From Pseudomonadaceae bacterium UBA836 (GTDB lineage Bacteria; Pseudomonadota; Gammaproteobacteria; Pseudomonadales; Pseudomonadaceae), in contig DBHE01000196.1 of assembly GCA_002296055.1 (NCBI GenBank), positions 1 to 29,541 on the forward strand: a stretch of DNA of 29,541 bases, in the 5' to 3' direction. The notes beneath the pieces were generated by a model, which ran no database searches, was not told the DNA's origin, and saw only the letters and a program-made list of their open reading frames with translations. This document shows positions 1 through 6,798 of the stretch, one piece after another; positions within the stretch are counted from its first letter, which is position 1; every line of letters starts with the position of its first letter. A program made the position numbers and the translations under genes.

Positions 1-724
1 CTGCGACATGGGCGAAAGCTTCGGTGCCTGGACCATGGGCATGGACGAAGCCGTGATGCCGCACGTGCACAGCGCCAACATCGCCTGCGGCTTTCACGCC
101 TCTGACCCGTCCACCATGCGCCGCACCGTGGCGCTGGCCGTGCAACATGGCGTGCGCATCGGCGCGCATCCGGCCTACCCGGATCTGGTCGGTTTTGGCC
201 GCCGCTCGATGGCCTGCTCGGCGCAGGAAGTGGAAGATCTGCTGCTCTACCAGCTTGGCGCGCTGGACGGCATCTGCCGCGCCGAAGGCGCCAACCTCAG
301 CTACGTCAAACCCCACGGCGCGCTCTACAACGACATGATGAAGCAGCCCGCGCTGCTCGCAGCGGTGATGCGCGCCGTTGCCCGCTTCAACCCGCAGCTG
401 CCGCTGATGCTGCTGGCCCGCCGCGACAACAGCGAGGCCGAGCACCTGGCCGCCGAGCAGGGCATCGGCCTGCTGTTTGAAGCCTTTGCCGACCGTGGCT
501 ATGACCCGGACGGCTACCTGCTGCCCCGCAACCAGCCGGGCGCCGTCCATCACGACCCGGAGCACATTCTGGCCCAAGCGCTGACCTTCGCCCGCGGCGA
601 GCCGATCACCGCCAGCGACGGCAGCCAATTGCACCTGCGCGCCGACAGCCTCTGCGTACACGGCGACAACACCGAATCGGTCGCCGTGGTCGCCCGCATC
701 CGCGCCGCACTGGACGCGCTGTGA
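1..724 (+). CDS. pxpA: 5-oxoprolinase subunit PxpA (LamB/YcsF family), 5' end cut off
   Basis: PxpA is the LamB/YcsF-family subunit of the three-part bacterial 5-oxoprolinase, which opens 5-oxoproline to glutamate with ATP in the cytoplasm. The reading frame is already open at base 2 (Cys-Asp-Met-Gly-Glu-Ser), matching the usual N-terminal 'DLNCDMGE' of the family, so only a few N-terminal residues lie outside the window. Family signatures are visible: [11 protein letters not shown], the [10 protein letters not shown] segment and [10 protein letters not shown]. The C-terminus has the usual LCVHGDN motif. The next gene starts inside the stop codon (GTGA overlap), so A, B and C are translationally coupled. 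Identification is by family motifs and gene order; confidence is high. Confidence 0.95.
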   Translation, partial: CDMGESFGAWTMGMDEAVMPHVHSANIACGFHASDPSTMRRTVALAVQHGVRIGAHPAYPDLVGFGRRSMACSAQEVEDLLLYQLGALDGICRAEGANLSYVKPHGALYNDMMKQPALLAAVMRAVARFNPQLPLMLLARRDNSEAEHLAAEQGIGLLFEAFADRGYDPDGYLLPRNQPGAVHHDPEHILAQALTFARGEPITASDGSQLHLRADSLCVHGDNTESVAVVARIRAALDAL

Positions 725-1419
725 ACCTGCGCATCGAAAGCGCCGCCATCGACAGCCTGATGGTGCGCCTATTCGATGAGATCGACGAAGCCAACATGCC
801 CTGGCTGATGGCCGCCGCAGAAAAACTACGCGAAGCCTTCGGCGCGCAGCTGATTGATCTGGTGCCGTCGTACACCACCTTGCTGCTGCACTACGACCTG
901 CACGCCCTGAGCGAAGCAGACGCCATCGCGCTGATTCAACGCAGCCTGCATAACCTGCAACCGCTGGCGAATGAAACCGGCACCCTGCACGCCATCCCGG
1001 TCTGGTATCACCAGAGCGTCGGCACCGAACTGCCCGCCATCGCCCAGCGCGCCGGGCTCAGTGCGGAGCAGGTGATCGAGCAGCACGGCAGCCGCGACTA
1101 CCCAGTGTTCACCCTCGGCTTTGCGCCCGGTTTTGCCTACATGGGGCTGGTAGACGAAGCGCTCGCGTCCGCCCGCCTCGCCACCCCGCGCCAGCGCGTA
1201 CCCAAAGGCAGCGTCGGCATCGCCGAACGGCAGACCGCCATCTACCCACTGACCTCACCCGGCGGCTGGAACCTGATTGGCCGCTGCCCGCTGACCCTGT
1301 TCAGCGCCGAGCGCGGCAGCCTGCTACAGCCAGGCGACCGGGTGCGCTTTGTGTCCATCGACCACGCCGAATTTATCCGCCTGGGTGGAGACGATACGGC
1401 GATGGAGGCCAGCGCATGA
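721..1419 (+). CDS. pxpB: 5-oxoprolinase subunit PxpB (KipI family)
   Basis: This 232-residue protein belongs to the KipI/allophanate hydrolase subunit 1 family and pairs with PxpC to form the catalytic part of 5-oxoprolinase. It has the family motif [10 protein letters not shown] near residue 137, followed by the [13 protein letters not shown] segment and a [10 protein letters not shown] turn. The start is GTG at 721, overlapping the pxpA stop by 4 bp. The end overlaps the pxpC ATG by 4 bp (ATGA). Length is normal for the family. A KipI-like kinase-inhibitor role is known only in sporulating Bacillus, so the oxoprolinase role is the better reading here. Confidence 0.94.
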   Translation: MNLRIESAAIDSLMVRLFDEIDEANMPWLMAAAEKLREAFGAQLIDLVPSYTTLLLHYDLHALSEADAIALIQRSLHNLQPLANETGTLHAIPVWYHQSVGTELPAIAQRAGLSAEQVIEQHGSRDYPVFTLGFAPGFAYMGLVDEALASARLATPRQRVPKGSVGIAERQTAIYPLTSPGGWNLIGRCPLTLFSAERGSLLQPGDRVRFVSIDHAEFIRLGGDDTAMEASA

Positions 1420-2354
1420 TCGAGCTGCTGGTCGAACACAGCCTCGGCTTTGCCCAACTGCAAGACGGCGGCCGCTTTGGCGTGCGCCACTTGGGCATCA
1501 CCCAGGGCGGCGCGCTGGACTGGGTCGCCATGCAACAGGCCAACTGGCTGCTCGGCAACGCCGCAGACGCCGCCGTGATCGAAATCCCCCTTGGCGGCCT
1601 GCAACTGCGCGCGCACGCCGAAGGCTGGCTGGCACTGACCGGCGCCGATCTGGACGCGAAACGCGATGGTCAGCCAATGGCACCCGGTCAGACATTCCAG
1701 CTGCGCCACGGCCAGACCCTGCAGTTCAACAGCCCCAAACGCGGCGTGCGCGCCTACCTCGCCACCCCCGGCGGCTTTGCGGCAGAACCTGTCATGGGCG
1801 CCGTCGCCACCGTCATGCGCGAACAGCTCGGCGGCCTGCACGGCAATGGCCGCGGCCTGCACAACGGTGATCGCCTGCAGGGCAAGGCCAGCGAAGCCGA
1901 ACCGCGCACTCTGCCCGCAGGCGCGCTCTGGTATCCGGGCGTTGGCGTCGTGCTCGACCTGATCCCCGGCGCGCAGATCGCCGCCTTCGCCGGTGCCAGC
2001 CTGTTCGCCGCCTTCAACCAAAGCTGGACCCTAGACCAACGCGCCGACCGCATGGGCATGCGCCTCACCGGCCCCGCGCTGCGCTATCAGGGCCAGGCCC
2101 TGATCTCCGAAGGCATCCCCCTCGGCGCCGTGCAGGTACCACCAGACGGCCAACCGATCATCCTGATGAACGACCGCCAGACCATCGGCGGCTATCCGCG
2201 CCTAGGCGCGGTCACACCGCTGTCGCTGGCTCGGTTGGCGCAATGTGCGCCGGGGCAGAAGGTGAGGTTACGGGTGGTGAGTCAGGAGGCTGCGCGCAGG
2301 GAGATGCTTGTGGCGTTAAAGGCCCTGGCGACGCTGGGGCAGCCCACCCCGTAG
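1416..2354 (+). CDS. pxpC: 5-oxoprolinase subunit PxpC (KipA family)
   Basis: This 312-residue protein is of the KipA/allophanate hydrolase subunit 2 (biotin-dependent carboxyltransferase-like) family and is the third oxoprolinase subunit. Near the N-terminus it shows the family segment LGITQGGALDW followed by ANWLLGN. Mid-protein it has the RADRMGMRL segment, and later the GYPRLGAVTPLSLARLAQ stretch. It starts at an ATG inside the pxpB stop. The stop codon TAG (2352-2354) is made by the first bases of a dispersed repeat (GTAGGGGC). The repeat has therefore landed at the very 3' end of the gene and may have changed the last residues. Function is probably intact because the conserved core is complete. 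Confidence 0.93.
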   Translation: MIELLVEHSLGFAQLQDGGRFGVRHLGITQGGALDWVAMQQANWLLGNAADAAVIEIPLGGLQLRAHAEGWLALTGADLDAKRDGQPMAPGQTFQLRHGQTLQFNSPKRGVRAYLATPGGFAAEPVMGAVATVMREQLGGLHGNGRGLHNGDRLQGKASEAEPRTLPAGALWYPGVGVVLDLIPGAQIAAFAGASLFAAFNQSWTLDQRADRMGMRLTGPALRYQGQALISEGIPLGAVQVPPDGQPIILMNDRQTIGGYPRLGAVTPLSLARLAQCAPGQKVRLRVVSQEAARREMLVALKALATLGQPTP

Positions 2355-2512
2355 GGGCGCGGCATGCCGTGCCCGCCCTCGCGCTCCCGCGCCGTTCGCG
2401 TCCGCCACCGTCATCCCCATCTCTCTCGTCATCCCCGCGAAGGCGGGGATCCAGATCCGCCGCCACGCCAACCAAATGGATTCCCGACTGCACGGGAATG
2501 ACGGCGATTGAG
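2351..2512 (+). repeat. Dispersed palindromic repeat, copy A
   Basis: This copy of a ~160-180 bp repeat begins GTAGGGGCGCGGCATGCCG and ends near GGGAATGACGGCGATTGAG. It contains a GC-rich palindrome around GGCATGCC, a hairpin CCCCGCGAAGGCGGGG, and a second hairpin TTCCCGACTGCACGGGAA. A direct copy lies at 3839-4017 and an inverted partial copy near 5551-5705. It looks like a REP/BIME-type non-coding family. It fills most of the gap between pxpC and the next gene. Confidence 0.85.
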
Positions 2513-2554
2513 CGGCACTAACCACCGCTGCGAGGCGCACGGCCTGCCCACCAC

Positions 2555-2779
2555 TCACACCGTCAACCACCCCACCAACCGCCGCACCCATGGCGCAACC
2601 AAGGTCACCGTCGGAAACGCCACCGGCCAGGTCAGCGCGCAGCTCCGCAGCCACGCCGCAACAAAGTGCTCATCGATACCCTGGGTAACCGCAATCACAA
2701 AGGCAGACACCAAGGTCACCATGATCGCCGACAGCAACGCGCCAAACACAATCGGGGCAAAACGCGCAGGAATAGCCAT
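2555..2779 (-). CDS. Small DUF2798-like membrane protein
   Basis: This 74-residue protein has two predicted membrane helices (FGALLSAIMVTLVSAFVIAV and a C-terminal WPVAFPTVTLVAPWVRRLV segment), which resembles the DUF2798 family. The function is unknown. ATG at 2779 is chosen because GTTAAAGGAG lies just upstream. The start follows the stop of the DUF2938-like gene by one base, so the two are certainly co-transcribed and probably coupled. Family assignment is from memory of the DUF2798 pattern and is moderately sure; the two-helix membrane topology is clearer. Confidence 0.75.
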   Translation of the reverse strand: MAIPARFAPIVFGALLSAIMVTLVSAFVIAVTQGIDEHFVAAWLRSCALTWPVAFPTVTLVAPWVRRLVGWLTV

Positions 2780-2780
2780 G

Positions 2781-3272
2781 TCAGACTCCTTTAACAACAT
2801 TGAGAACCAGTGCGGAGCCATACAGGCCCACACCAAAAACGGCATGCGTCATCAGGCTCTGCAAGCGGACAGCATTGGGGCGTGGCGTGCGACTCGCCGC
2901 AACGCCTGCGCCCATGCCGGGCTGCATCAGCAAAAAGGGCGCAGCCACCGTCACGATGCCCCAAGCCAAGGCGGGCAATAGCGTTGGCTGGCGAACCCAC
3001 CCAACGCCGCACATCACCACCAGCAACAGCGCAAACACCACCCCAATCAGGTAATGCGCGCCCCAGCCAAGCAGCCGCTCTGCAGGCACCGGTGACGCAG
3101 CAGCAATGCGCTCATGCCGAAAGCGCCCATGCGCCATATACCCCAACCAGCGCCCCACCAACGCATAGTCCGCCGGCGGTATCCCGAGCAGCTGTTTACG
3201 CACCAACCCCCACGCATCCATCACCAGCGTTGCGCCAATTCCAATGATCACCGCACTCCATAATTCATTCAT
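2781..3272 (-). CDS. DUF2938-like integral membrane protein
   Basis: This 163-residue membrane protein has about four predicted helices: one at residues 4-20 (SAVIIGIGATLVMDAWG), two in the middle (YLIGVVFALLLVVMCGVGWV; LPALAWGIVTVAAPFLL), and one at the C-terminus (GVGLYGSALVLNVV). The segment 'LVMDAWG...P..Y.LVGRWLGYM..G' fits the DUF2938 family, whose function is unknown. ATG at 3272 has a strong AGGAGG upstream. It leads the small membrane-protein gene that follows and is divergent from the MerR gene. A dyad lies in the shared promoter region, so MerR control is likely. Confidence 0.8.
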   Translation of the reverse strand: MNELWSAVIIGIGATLVMDAWGLVRKQLLGIPPADYALVGRWLGYMAHGRFRHERIAAASPVPAERLLGWGAHYLIGVVFALLLVVMCGVGWVRQPTLLPALAWGIVTVAAPFLLMQPGMGAGVAASRTPRPNAVRLQSLMTHAVFGVGLYGSALVLNVVKGV

Positions 3273-3313
3273 TTTCTGCCTCCTGTGAGTTGCCCTGGGC
3301 GGGCAGAAAATGC

Positions 3314-3344
3314 ACGATGCCACTTAAAGTCGACTTGAAGTCAA
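3314..3344 (-). promoter_or_regulatory. Candidate MerR-type promoter and operator
   Basis: An 18-bp dyad at 3323-3340 (CTTAAAGTCGACTTGAAG) pairs at 16 of 18 positions around the perfect core AAGTCGACTT. On the minus strand TTGACT (3339-3344) and CATCGT (3314-3319) are separated by 19 bp, with the dyad inside the spacer. A long spacer holding the operator is the known hallmark of MerR-activated promoters. The start would lie about 35 nt upstream of the membrane-protein gene. The -10 match is weak, so the exact promoter is inferred. Confidence 0.6.
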
Positions 3345-3354
3345 GGGCGCACCA

Positions 3355-3789
3355 ATGGACATTAACGAGGTCTCGAAAGCATCCGGCCTGCCAGCCTCCA
3401 CACTGCGTTATTACGAAGAAAAGGGCCTGATCAAATCGATTGGCAGACACGGCCTGCGCAGGGCATTTAACCCGCGCGTGGTGCAGCAACTGGCACTGAT
3501 CGCACTGGGCCGCGCGGCGGGGTTTTCACTGGATGAGATTGGGCAGATGTTCTCGCCAGACGGCCGCCCCGAGATTGATCGCGAACAGCTGTCCAACCGA
3601 GCCGACGCACTGGATCGCAAAATCCGCCAACTCAGCAACCTGCGCGACGGCCTACGCCACGCCGCCGCCTGCTCCGCGCCAAATCACCTGGAGTGCCCGA
3701 AGTTTTGTCGGTTGATGGATGCGGCGGCGATGGCGGCGAAAGGTAAGAAGACGCGAAAGGGTAAGGTGAGGCCGCCAGAAGAGTTGTGA
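3355..3789 (+). CDS. MerR family transcriptional regulator
   Basis: This 144-residue MerR-family activator has an N-terminal winged helix: residues 1-35 with 'ASTLRYYEEKGLIKSIGRHGLRR', then the GFSLDEIGQMF segment near 56-66. A coiled dimerisation helix spans about 76-104. The effector loop carries Cys106, Cys114 and Cys118. The Cys-x7-Cys-Pro spacing is like the metal loop of CueR-type regulators and unlike the SoxR cluster motif. Effector identity is unknown; a thiophilic metal or a redox signal is plausible. It diverges from the two small membrane-protein genes, with a dyad about 15 bp before its ATG. The ribosome site is weak (AAGGG). Confidence 0.9.
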   Translation: MDINEVSKASGLPASTLRYYEEKGLIKSIGRHGLRRAFNPRVVQQLALIALGRAAGFSLDEIGQMFSPDGRPEIDREQLSNRADALDRKIRQLSNLRDGLRHAAACSAPNHLECPKFCRLMDAAAMAAKGKKTRKGKVRPPEEL

Positions 3790-3838
3790 GCGCATGGCCC
3801 CCTTTGGGCCCAACGCCTCAAGACAACCAATACACACC

Positions 3839-4017
3839 GTAGGGGCACGGCATGCCGTGCTCGCCCTCGCGCGCACCCGCCATTCGCGCCGCCACCGTCA
3901 TCCCCATCTTTTCTCGCTATCCCCCTTTTCTCGTCATCCCCGCGAAGGCGGGGATCCAGATCCGCTACCACGCCAACCAAATGGATTCCCGCCTACGCGG
4001 GAATGACGGCAATTGAG
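3839..4017 (+). repeat. Dispersed palindromic repeat, copy B
   Basis: This is a direct copy of the repeat at 2351-2512, sharing the GTAGGGGCACGGCATGCCG start, the CCCCGCGAAGGCGGGG hairpin and the TTCCCGCCTACGCGGGAA hairpin. It has a short duplicated insertion (two 'TTTTCTCG' units) relative to copy A. It lies just downstream of the MerR gene. With copy A it frames the MerR/membrane-protein module. Confidence 0.85.
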
Positions 4018-4055
4018 ATCTGTGAGTGCTTTAAGCGCATACGCATTGGCAGACG

Positions 4056-4119
4056 CACGCTTCGCCCTACCGCCAGCCCTGCGCTACCCGCCCGCGTAAA
4101 CGGGACTGGGGTCCGTGCA
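4056..4119 (+). repeat. Left arm of ~65-bp inverted repeat around the integron cassette
   Basis: The segment from ACGCTTCGCCC to GGTCCGTGCA is the reverse complement, with some mismatches, of 5068-5133 (TGCACGG to GAAGCGT). The shared core is CGTTTACGCGGGCG, TAGCGCAGGGCTGGCGG. The rest of 4018-4254 shows no convincing gene. Confidence 0.75.
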
Positions 4120-4254
4120 TTCGCCACGTTCGCAGTTGCACAGCAAGACCGCGCTACTTCACCTAACCTTTATCCCTATTCAGGGTTGGCAAACGCGACG
4201 TGTAGTAGCACTATCAAATCACCGCACTTATCGCGGCCCCGTCAGGAGGCATGG

Positions 4255-4449
4255 ATGCTACATAGACCCGACTCATTTCACCTCGAATACCCAGCAGCAC
4301 CGTCACCTGCGTGCGAGCCTTCTCCGTTGACCCGTGAAGCGTTAAGCCTCGCTCAGTTTAACATTCAACACCAGCGCGAGAAGACTGCTAACCTATTGAA
4401 ATATAATAGAATATTAGGTCTCTGCATCCGGCGCTATGCCGCGTATTAA
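4255..4449 (+). CDS. Possible 64-residue small protein, unknown
   Basis: This is a short open frame beginning MLHRPDSFHLEYPAAPS and ending with a basic, helix-prone segment (SLAQFNIQHQREKTANLLKY... then IRRYAAY). It has an ideal ribosome site AGGAGG (4244-4249) five bases before ATG 4255. I do not recognise a named domain. It is not certain that it is translated: the frame is open further upstream to 4003, but the start with the ribosome site fits best. It ends 22 bases before the integron cassette boundary, and the DNA shifts to AT-rich from about 4390. Confidence 0.4.
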   Translation: MLHRPDSFHLEYPAAPSPACEPSPLTREALSLAQFNIQHQREKTANLLKYNRILGLCIRRYAAY

Positions 4450-4471
4450 AGTTAGCGCGATCTAATCACTG

Positions 4472-4969
4472 TTATGTGAAGGAGACGTAATGCGAAACTT
4501 AAAAGATGCTTTTCCGGGTGCGAAGTTCAAAGATCCGGCAAAAGAGGAAGACATTCTTGAAGCAGAGAGAATTCTTGGTGTGCTAATTCCGGAGAGATTG
4601 AAAGAGCTGTATTCTGAATCGGACGGATTTAGAGAAGATAAAGGGAATGCAAAGTATTTGCTGTCTGTATTAGATGAAGACTTCATTGGCTCGCTAGTTT
4701 CAATAACAAAACATATGTGGAGTGAATTCCCTGTTCCAGAATTCAGAAACTATATATTTTTTGGATCTTCGGTTACAGATTGTATTTGGGGAATGAATAT
4801 CTCAAAACAAAGCGAAGTAATTGCCTATCATCACTCTATGGAAGATGAGTTTGAGGTCGTTGGTGGGGATGTGATTGATGTTTATATACAAGATTATAGT
4901 ATTTACGAGCAGATCACATAACAAGTCGTTCAAGCTGACCGCGCTACGCGCGGTAGCTTAACTCCGGCG
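4472..4969 (+). mobile_element. Solitary integron gene cassette (SUKH cassette)
   Basis: The 498-bp unit has the features of an integron cassette. It begins after G in GTTATGTG (4471-4478), carries one promoterless-looking ORF 18 bp from the boundary, and ends in an attC site whose first 8 bases, CACATAAC (4915-4922), are the exact reverse complement of GTTATGTG. It ends at G4969 in GGCGTTAC. The cassette is clearly AT-rich compared with the flanks. No integrase gene or second certain attC is in the window, so it looks like an orphan cassette or the end of an array lacking the integrase. Confidence 0.85.
4490..4921 (+). CDS. SUKH/SMI1-KNR4 family protein, possible immunity protein
   Basis: This 143-residue protein has the SMI1/KNR4 (SUKH) pattern: an N-terminal helix EEDILEAERILGVLIPERLKELYSES (about residues 19-44) followed by DGF, a central strand NYIFFGSSVTD, and the late VIAYHHSMEDEFEVVGG region. 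SUKH proteins are commonly immunity proteins against contact-dependent or type VI toxins and are often mobile. No toxin gene is adjacent, so that role is inferred. ATG 4490 follows GAAGGAG with 5 bp spacing. Its base composition is far more AT-rich than any neighbour, and the stop TAA overlaps the first arm of attC. Family assignment is good; target unknown. Confidence 0.88.
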   Translation: MRNLKDAFPGAKFKDPAKEEDILEAERILGVLIPERLKELYSESDGFREDKGNAKYLLSVLDEDFIGSLVSITKHMWSEFPVPEFRNYIFFGSSVTDCIWGMNISKQSEVIAYHHSMEDEFEVVGGDVIDVYIQDYSIYEQIT

Positions 4970-4975
4970 TTACAC
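4915..4975 (+). other. attC recombination site
   Basis: R'' box CACATAAC (4915-4922) is followed by an imperfect palindrome: GTTCAAGCTGACCGCGC pairs with GCGCGGTAGCTTAAC leaving two unpaired bases, just as the extrahelical bases of known attC sites. The loop is very short. The R' box begins GTTAC at 4969, with predicted cleavage between G4969 and T4970. Length is about 61 bp, within the range of attC sites. Confidence 0.88.
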
Positions 4976-5067
4976 AATTTCCAAACTGTATTTTCTAAGT
5001 TATCTCGCGCCTAATTTACGGCCATAAAAAACTAGGACCTTCGGCCAGGAGCAAGACGGCTGACTAG
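4976..5067. other. Intergenic stretch right of the cassette, no gene seen
   Basis: Short AT-rich then mixed sequence between attC and the right arm of the 65-bp inverted repeat. I see no supported gene or RNA. It probably represents the DNA that lay beside the cassette insertion point. Confidence 0.4.
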
Positions 5068-5133
5068 TGCACGGCCCCAAGGGTCCCCGTTTACGCGGGC
5101 GAGTAGCGCAGGGCTGGCGGGAAAGAGAAGCGT
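5068..5133 (-). repeat. Right arm of ~65-bp inverted repeat around the integron cassette
   Basis: Reverse complement of 4056-4119 with mismatches; the best part is CGTTTACGCGGGCGAGTAGC and the following GCAGGGCTGGCGG. Open frames through this stretch (for example on the minus strand 5000-5245) look like translated repeat, not genes. Confidence 0.75.
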
Positions 5134-5227
5134 AGGATGTCTGAGGCGCGCAGCGCCGAGTTTTACGCTTCCCCGTCAGGCCGAGCAACGCAGCGAACCC
5201 GAAGGGCCGCGTGGTCGGGGTGGCATC

Positions 5228-5387
5228 GGGTCTGCTCGCGACCAATCGCGGCCGCGCCGTCGCCTGTTTTGGCGCAGTGCAAGGCGCGAGTCACGTGATT
5301 TGGTTATTCCAAATGAGTGACGAGTAACGCAGCAATGCGCCAAAACAGGCACGGCCCGGAGGGTTGCGATTGGTCGTGAGCAGACCC
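5228..5387. repeat. 160-bp long imperfect inverted repeat (large hairpin)
   Basis: Nested complementary arms are visible. GGGTCTGCTC (5228-5237) pairs with GAGCAGACCC (5378-5387). CGACCAATCGC (5239-5249) pairs with GCGATTGGTCG (5366-5376). GCCTGTTTTGGCGCA (5262-5276) pairs with TGCGCCAAAACAGGC (5336-5350). ATTTGG (5298-5303) pairs with CCAAAT (5309-5314). The whole could fold as one long cruciform or RNA hairpin. Confidence 0.85.
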
Positions 5388-5515
5388 GTTGGGGTGCAGG
5401 GGGAAATGGCCATGCATTTCCCCCTGCTCGCCGTGAAGGCGAAAAAGTGACGTGAAGAATCAGCGAAGCCGAGCGGGACCGCACGAAAGCCGAACGTAGA
5501 GCGTCCTGGCAGGCA

Positions 5516-5536
5516 TTCCCACGCGGAGCGTGGGAA
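5516..5536. repeat. REP-like palindrome
   Basis: TTCCCACGC-GGA-GCGTGGGAA is a perfect 9+9 bp palindrome. Its core resembles a palindrome common between Pseudomonas genes. It lies in the gene-free stretch 5134-5759, which otherwise holds the long hairpin and repeat copy C. Confidence 0.75.
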
Positions 5537-5550
5537 CGATCAGCACGAAT

Positions 5551-5705
5551 CTCGATAGCCGTCTTTCCCGCGCAGGCGGGAATCCATTGGTTTGGCGTGG
5601 TGGCGGGTCTGGATCCCCGCCTTCGCGGGGATGACGGTGAAGGGCGGGGATGACGAGAAAAGGCGGAGGTGACGGTGAAGGGCGGGGATGGCCTTGCGGG
5701 GCGGA
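5551..5705 (-). repeat. Dispersed palindromic repeat, copy C (inverted, partial)
   Basis: Reverse-oriented relative of copies A and B: it reads CTCGATAGCCGT, then the TTCCCGCGCAGGCGGGAA hairpin, the conserved ATCCATTGGTTTGGCGTGG linker, and CCCCGCCTTCGCGGGG. The 3' part is degenerate, with repeated GGGCGGGGATG units, and lacks the GGCATGCC end. It runs up to the end of the pirin gene. Confidence 0.8.
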
Positions 5706-5759
5706 GATTACGGTGAGAGTGAAGCGATAGCGCGGTTGCGCACGACGACGCAACGTCGC

Positions 5760-6650
5760 TCACCCACTCCGCCACGGCAACGCCGGTGCCGCCAACCGCT
5801 CCCCATCAAACCCCGCGACCTTGCCGAAGCGCGCAGACTCAGCCTGCCACTCCCGCGTCGCCTCAATGATGTACTCCCGGCTGTAACCAACAAAATTCCA
5901 GAACATCAGCACCTTCTCGGCCGGTGCGCCGCCGATGAGGATGAGGCGGCTGCCGGGGGTGAGGGTAAGGTGCAGGGTGGTGAGCCCGGGGTCCAGGGCG
6001 GCGAGTTCGTTTTCGGCGAAGCGTTCGCCGTCCAGGTCCAATTCGCCTTCCATCACCAGCAGGCCGTGTTCAAAGGCGGGGTTGAGGGTCAGTTCGCAGG
6101 TGCCGCCGTTGGGGCTATGGATATCCAGCCCGAGCAGCGGGCTGTAGACCTCGACCGGGGAGGTGTGGCCGGCAAAGTCGCCGACCAGCAGGGTGAAGTC
6201 GATACCGCTTTGCTGCCATGCGGGCAGGGCCGGGTAGTGGGTGAAGGCGGGCTCTGCGTTTGCCATGTGCGGCGGCAGGGCGATCCACAGTTGGGCGGCG
6301 TGCAGGCGGTTGGTGGCGTCGGTGGAGTCTTCGGTGTGGCTGATGCCGCGGCCGGCGGTCATCAGGTTGACTTCGCCGGGGCGGATCAGCTGTTCATTGC
6401 CGAGGCTGTCGCGGTGCAGCACCTCGCCTTCGATCATCCAGGTGAAGGTCTGCAGGCAGGTGTGCGGGTGCGCGCCTACGTGCATGCCGTCGCCGGATTC
6501 AAAACGGGCGGGGCCGGCGTGATCGAGGAAGCACCAGGCACCGATCTGGCGGCGCTGGCGGGTGGGCAGCACGCGGTTGACTGTAAGGCTGCCGCCGATG
6601 TCGGCGCTGCGGGCGGTGATGCGTTGGGCGCTGATAGGGTGGCTGCTCAT
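5760..6650 (-). CDS. Pirin family protein
   Basis: This 296-residue bicupin protein of the pirin family is probably cytoplasmic and iron-binding. The N-terminal cupin has the metal set His61 and His63 (AHPHTCLQTF), His105 and Glu107 (GISHTED), matching the family's three-His one-Glu site. The C-terminal cupin includes GGAPAEKVLMFWNFVGYSREYI. Bacterial pirins include quercetinases and regulators of pyruvate metabolism; which applies here cannot be said. ATG 6650 has GGAGCG upstream. It is monocistronic, with a 148-bp gap before the RND operon that contains a perfect palindrome. Confidence 0.93.
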   Translation of the reverse strand: MSSHPISAQRITARSADIGGSLTVNRVLPTRQRRQIGAWCFLDHAGPARFESGDGMHVGAHPHTCLQTFTWMIEGEVLHRDSLGNEQLIRPGEVNLMTAGRGISHTEDSTDATNRLHAAQLWIALPPHMANAEPAFTHYPALPAWQQSGIDFTLLVGDFAGHTSPVEVYSPLLGLDIHSPNGGTCELTLNPAFEHGLLVMEGELDLDGERFAENELAALDPGLTTLHLTLTPGSRLILIGGAPAEKVLMFWNFVGYSREYIIEATREWQAESARFGKVAGFDGERLAAPALPWRSG

Positions 6651-6749
6651 GCGACGCTCCGGCTGCGAGTGGATTATTGCAGCCTACTCCAGTGCGTCGG
6701 TCACGTCAGCCGGGGCTGCCCTGCCGTGACTGACCAGCCGACGCCGCTC

Positions 6750-6769
6750 GGGCACAGCATGCTGTGCCC
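6750..6769. terminator. Perfect 20-bp palindrome after the RND pump gene
   Basis: GGGCACAGCATGCTGTGCCC is a perfect palindrome located about 30 bases past the pump stop codon on the minus strand. It shares the GGCA-GCATGC-TGCC layout with the ends of repeat copies A and B. No strong U-run follows, so it may be a repeat unit rather than an intrinsic terminator. Confidence 0.5.
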
Positions 6770-6798
6770 TCCGTCAGCAGCCTTTAGCGCTCAGCCGC

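Noticed and set aside
1..2354. Allophanate hydrolase or urea carboxylase operon
   Set aside because: The B and C subunits share folds with these, but the LamB/YcsF subunit and the A-B-C order are specific to 5-oxoprolinase, and no biotin carboxylase is present.
3355..3789. SoxR assignment for the MerR protein
   Set aside because: It lacks the four-Cys iron-sulfur motif of SoxR; its three Cys have a different spacing.
4343..4356. GTTAAGC and GTTTAAC near 4339-4356 as a second attC
   Set aside because: The two boxes are in the wrong order and no palindromic arms connect them; they also lie within the 64-residue frame.
4441..4471. attI site to the left of the cassette
   Set aside because: AAAGTTAGC and CTAATCACTG resemble parts of an attI, but no integrase gene is in view and attI sites are too variable to call by eye.
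2351..5705. CRISPR array
   Set aside because: The repeats are few, long, palindromic and in both orientations, with genes between; no short regular spacer-repeat pattern.
5000..5775. Two overlapping minus-strand frames of 81 and 199 codons
   Set aside because: They are translations of the inverted repeats, long hairpin and repeat copy C (Arg/Pro/Ser-rich), a common source of false genes in pseudomonads.
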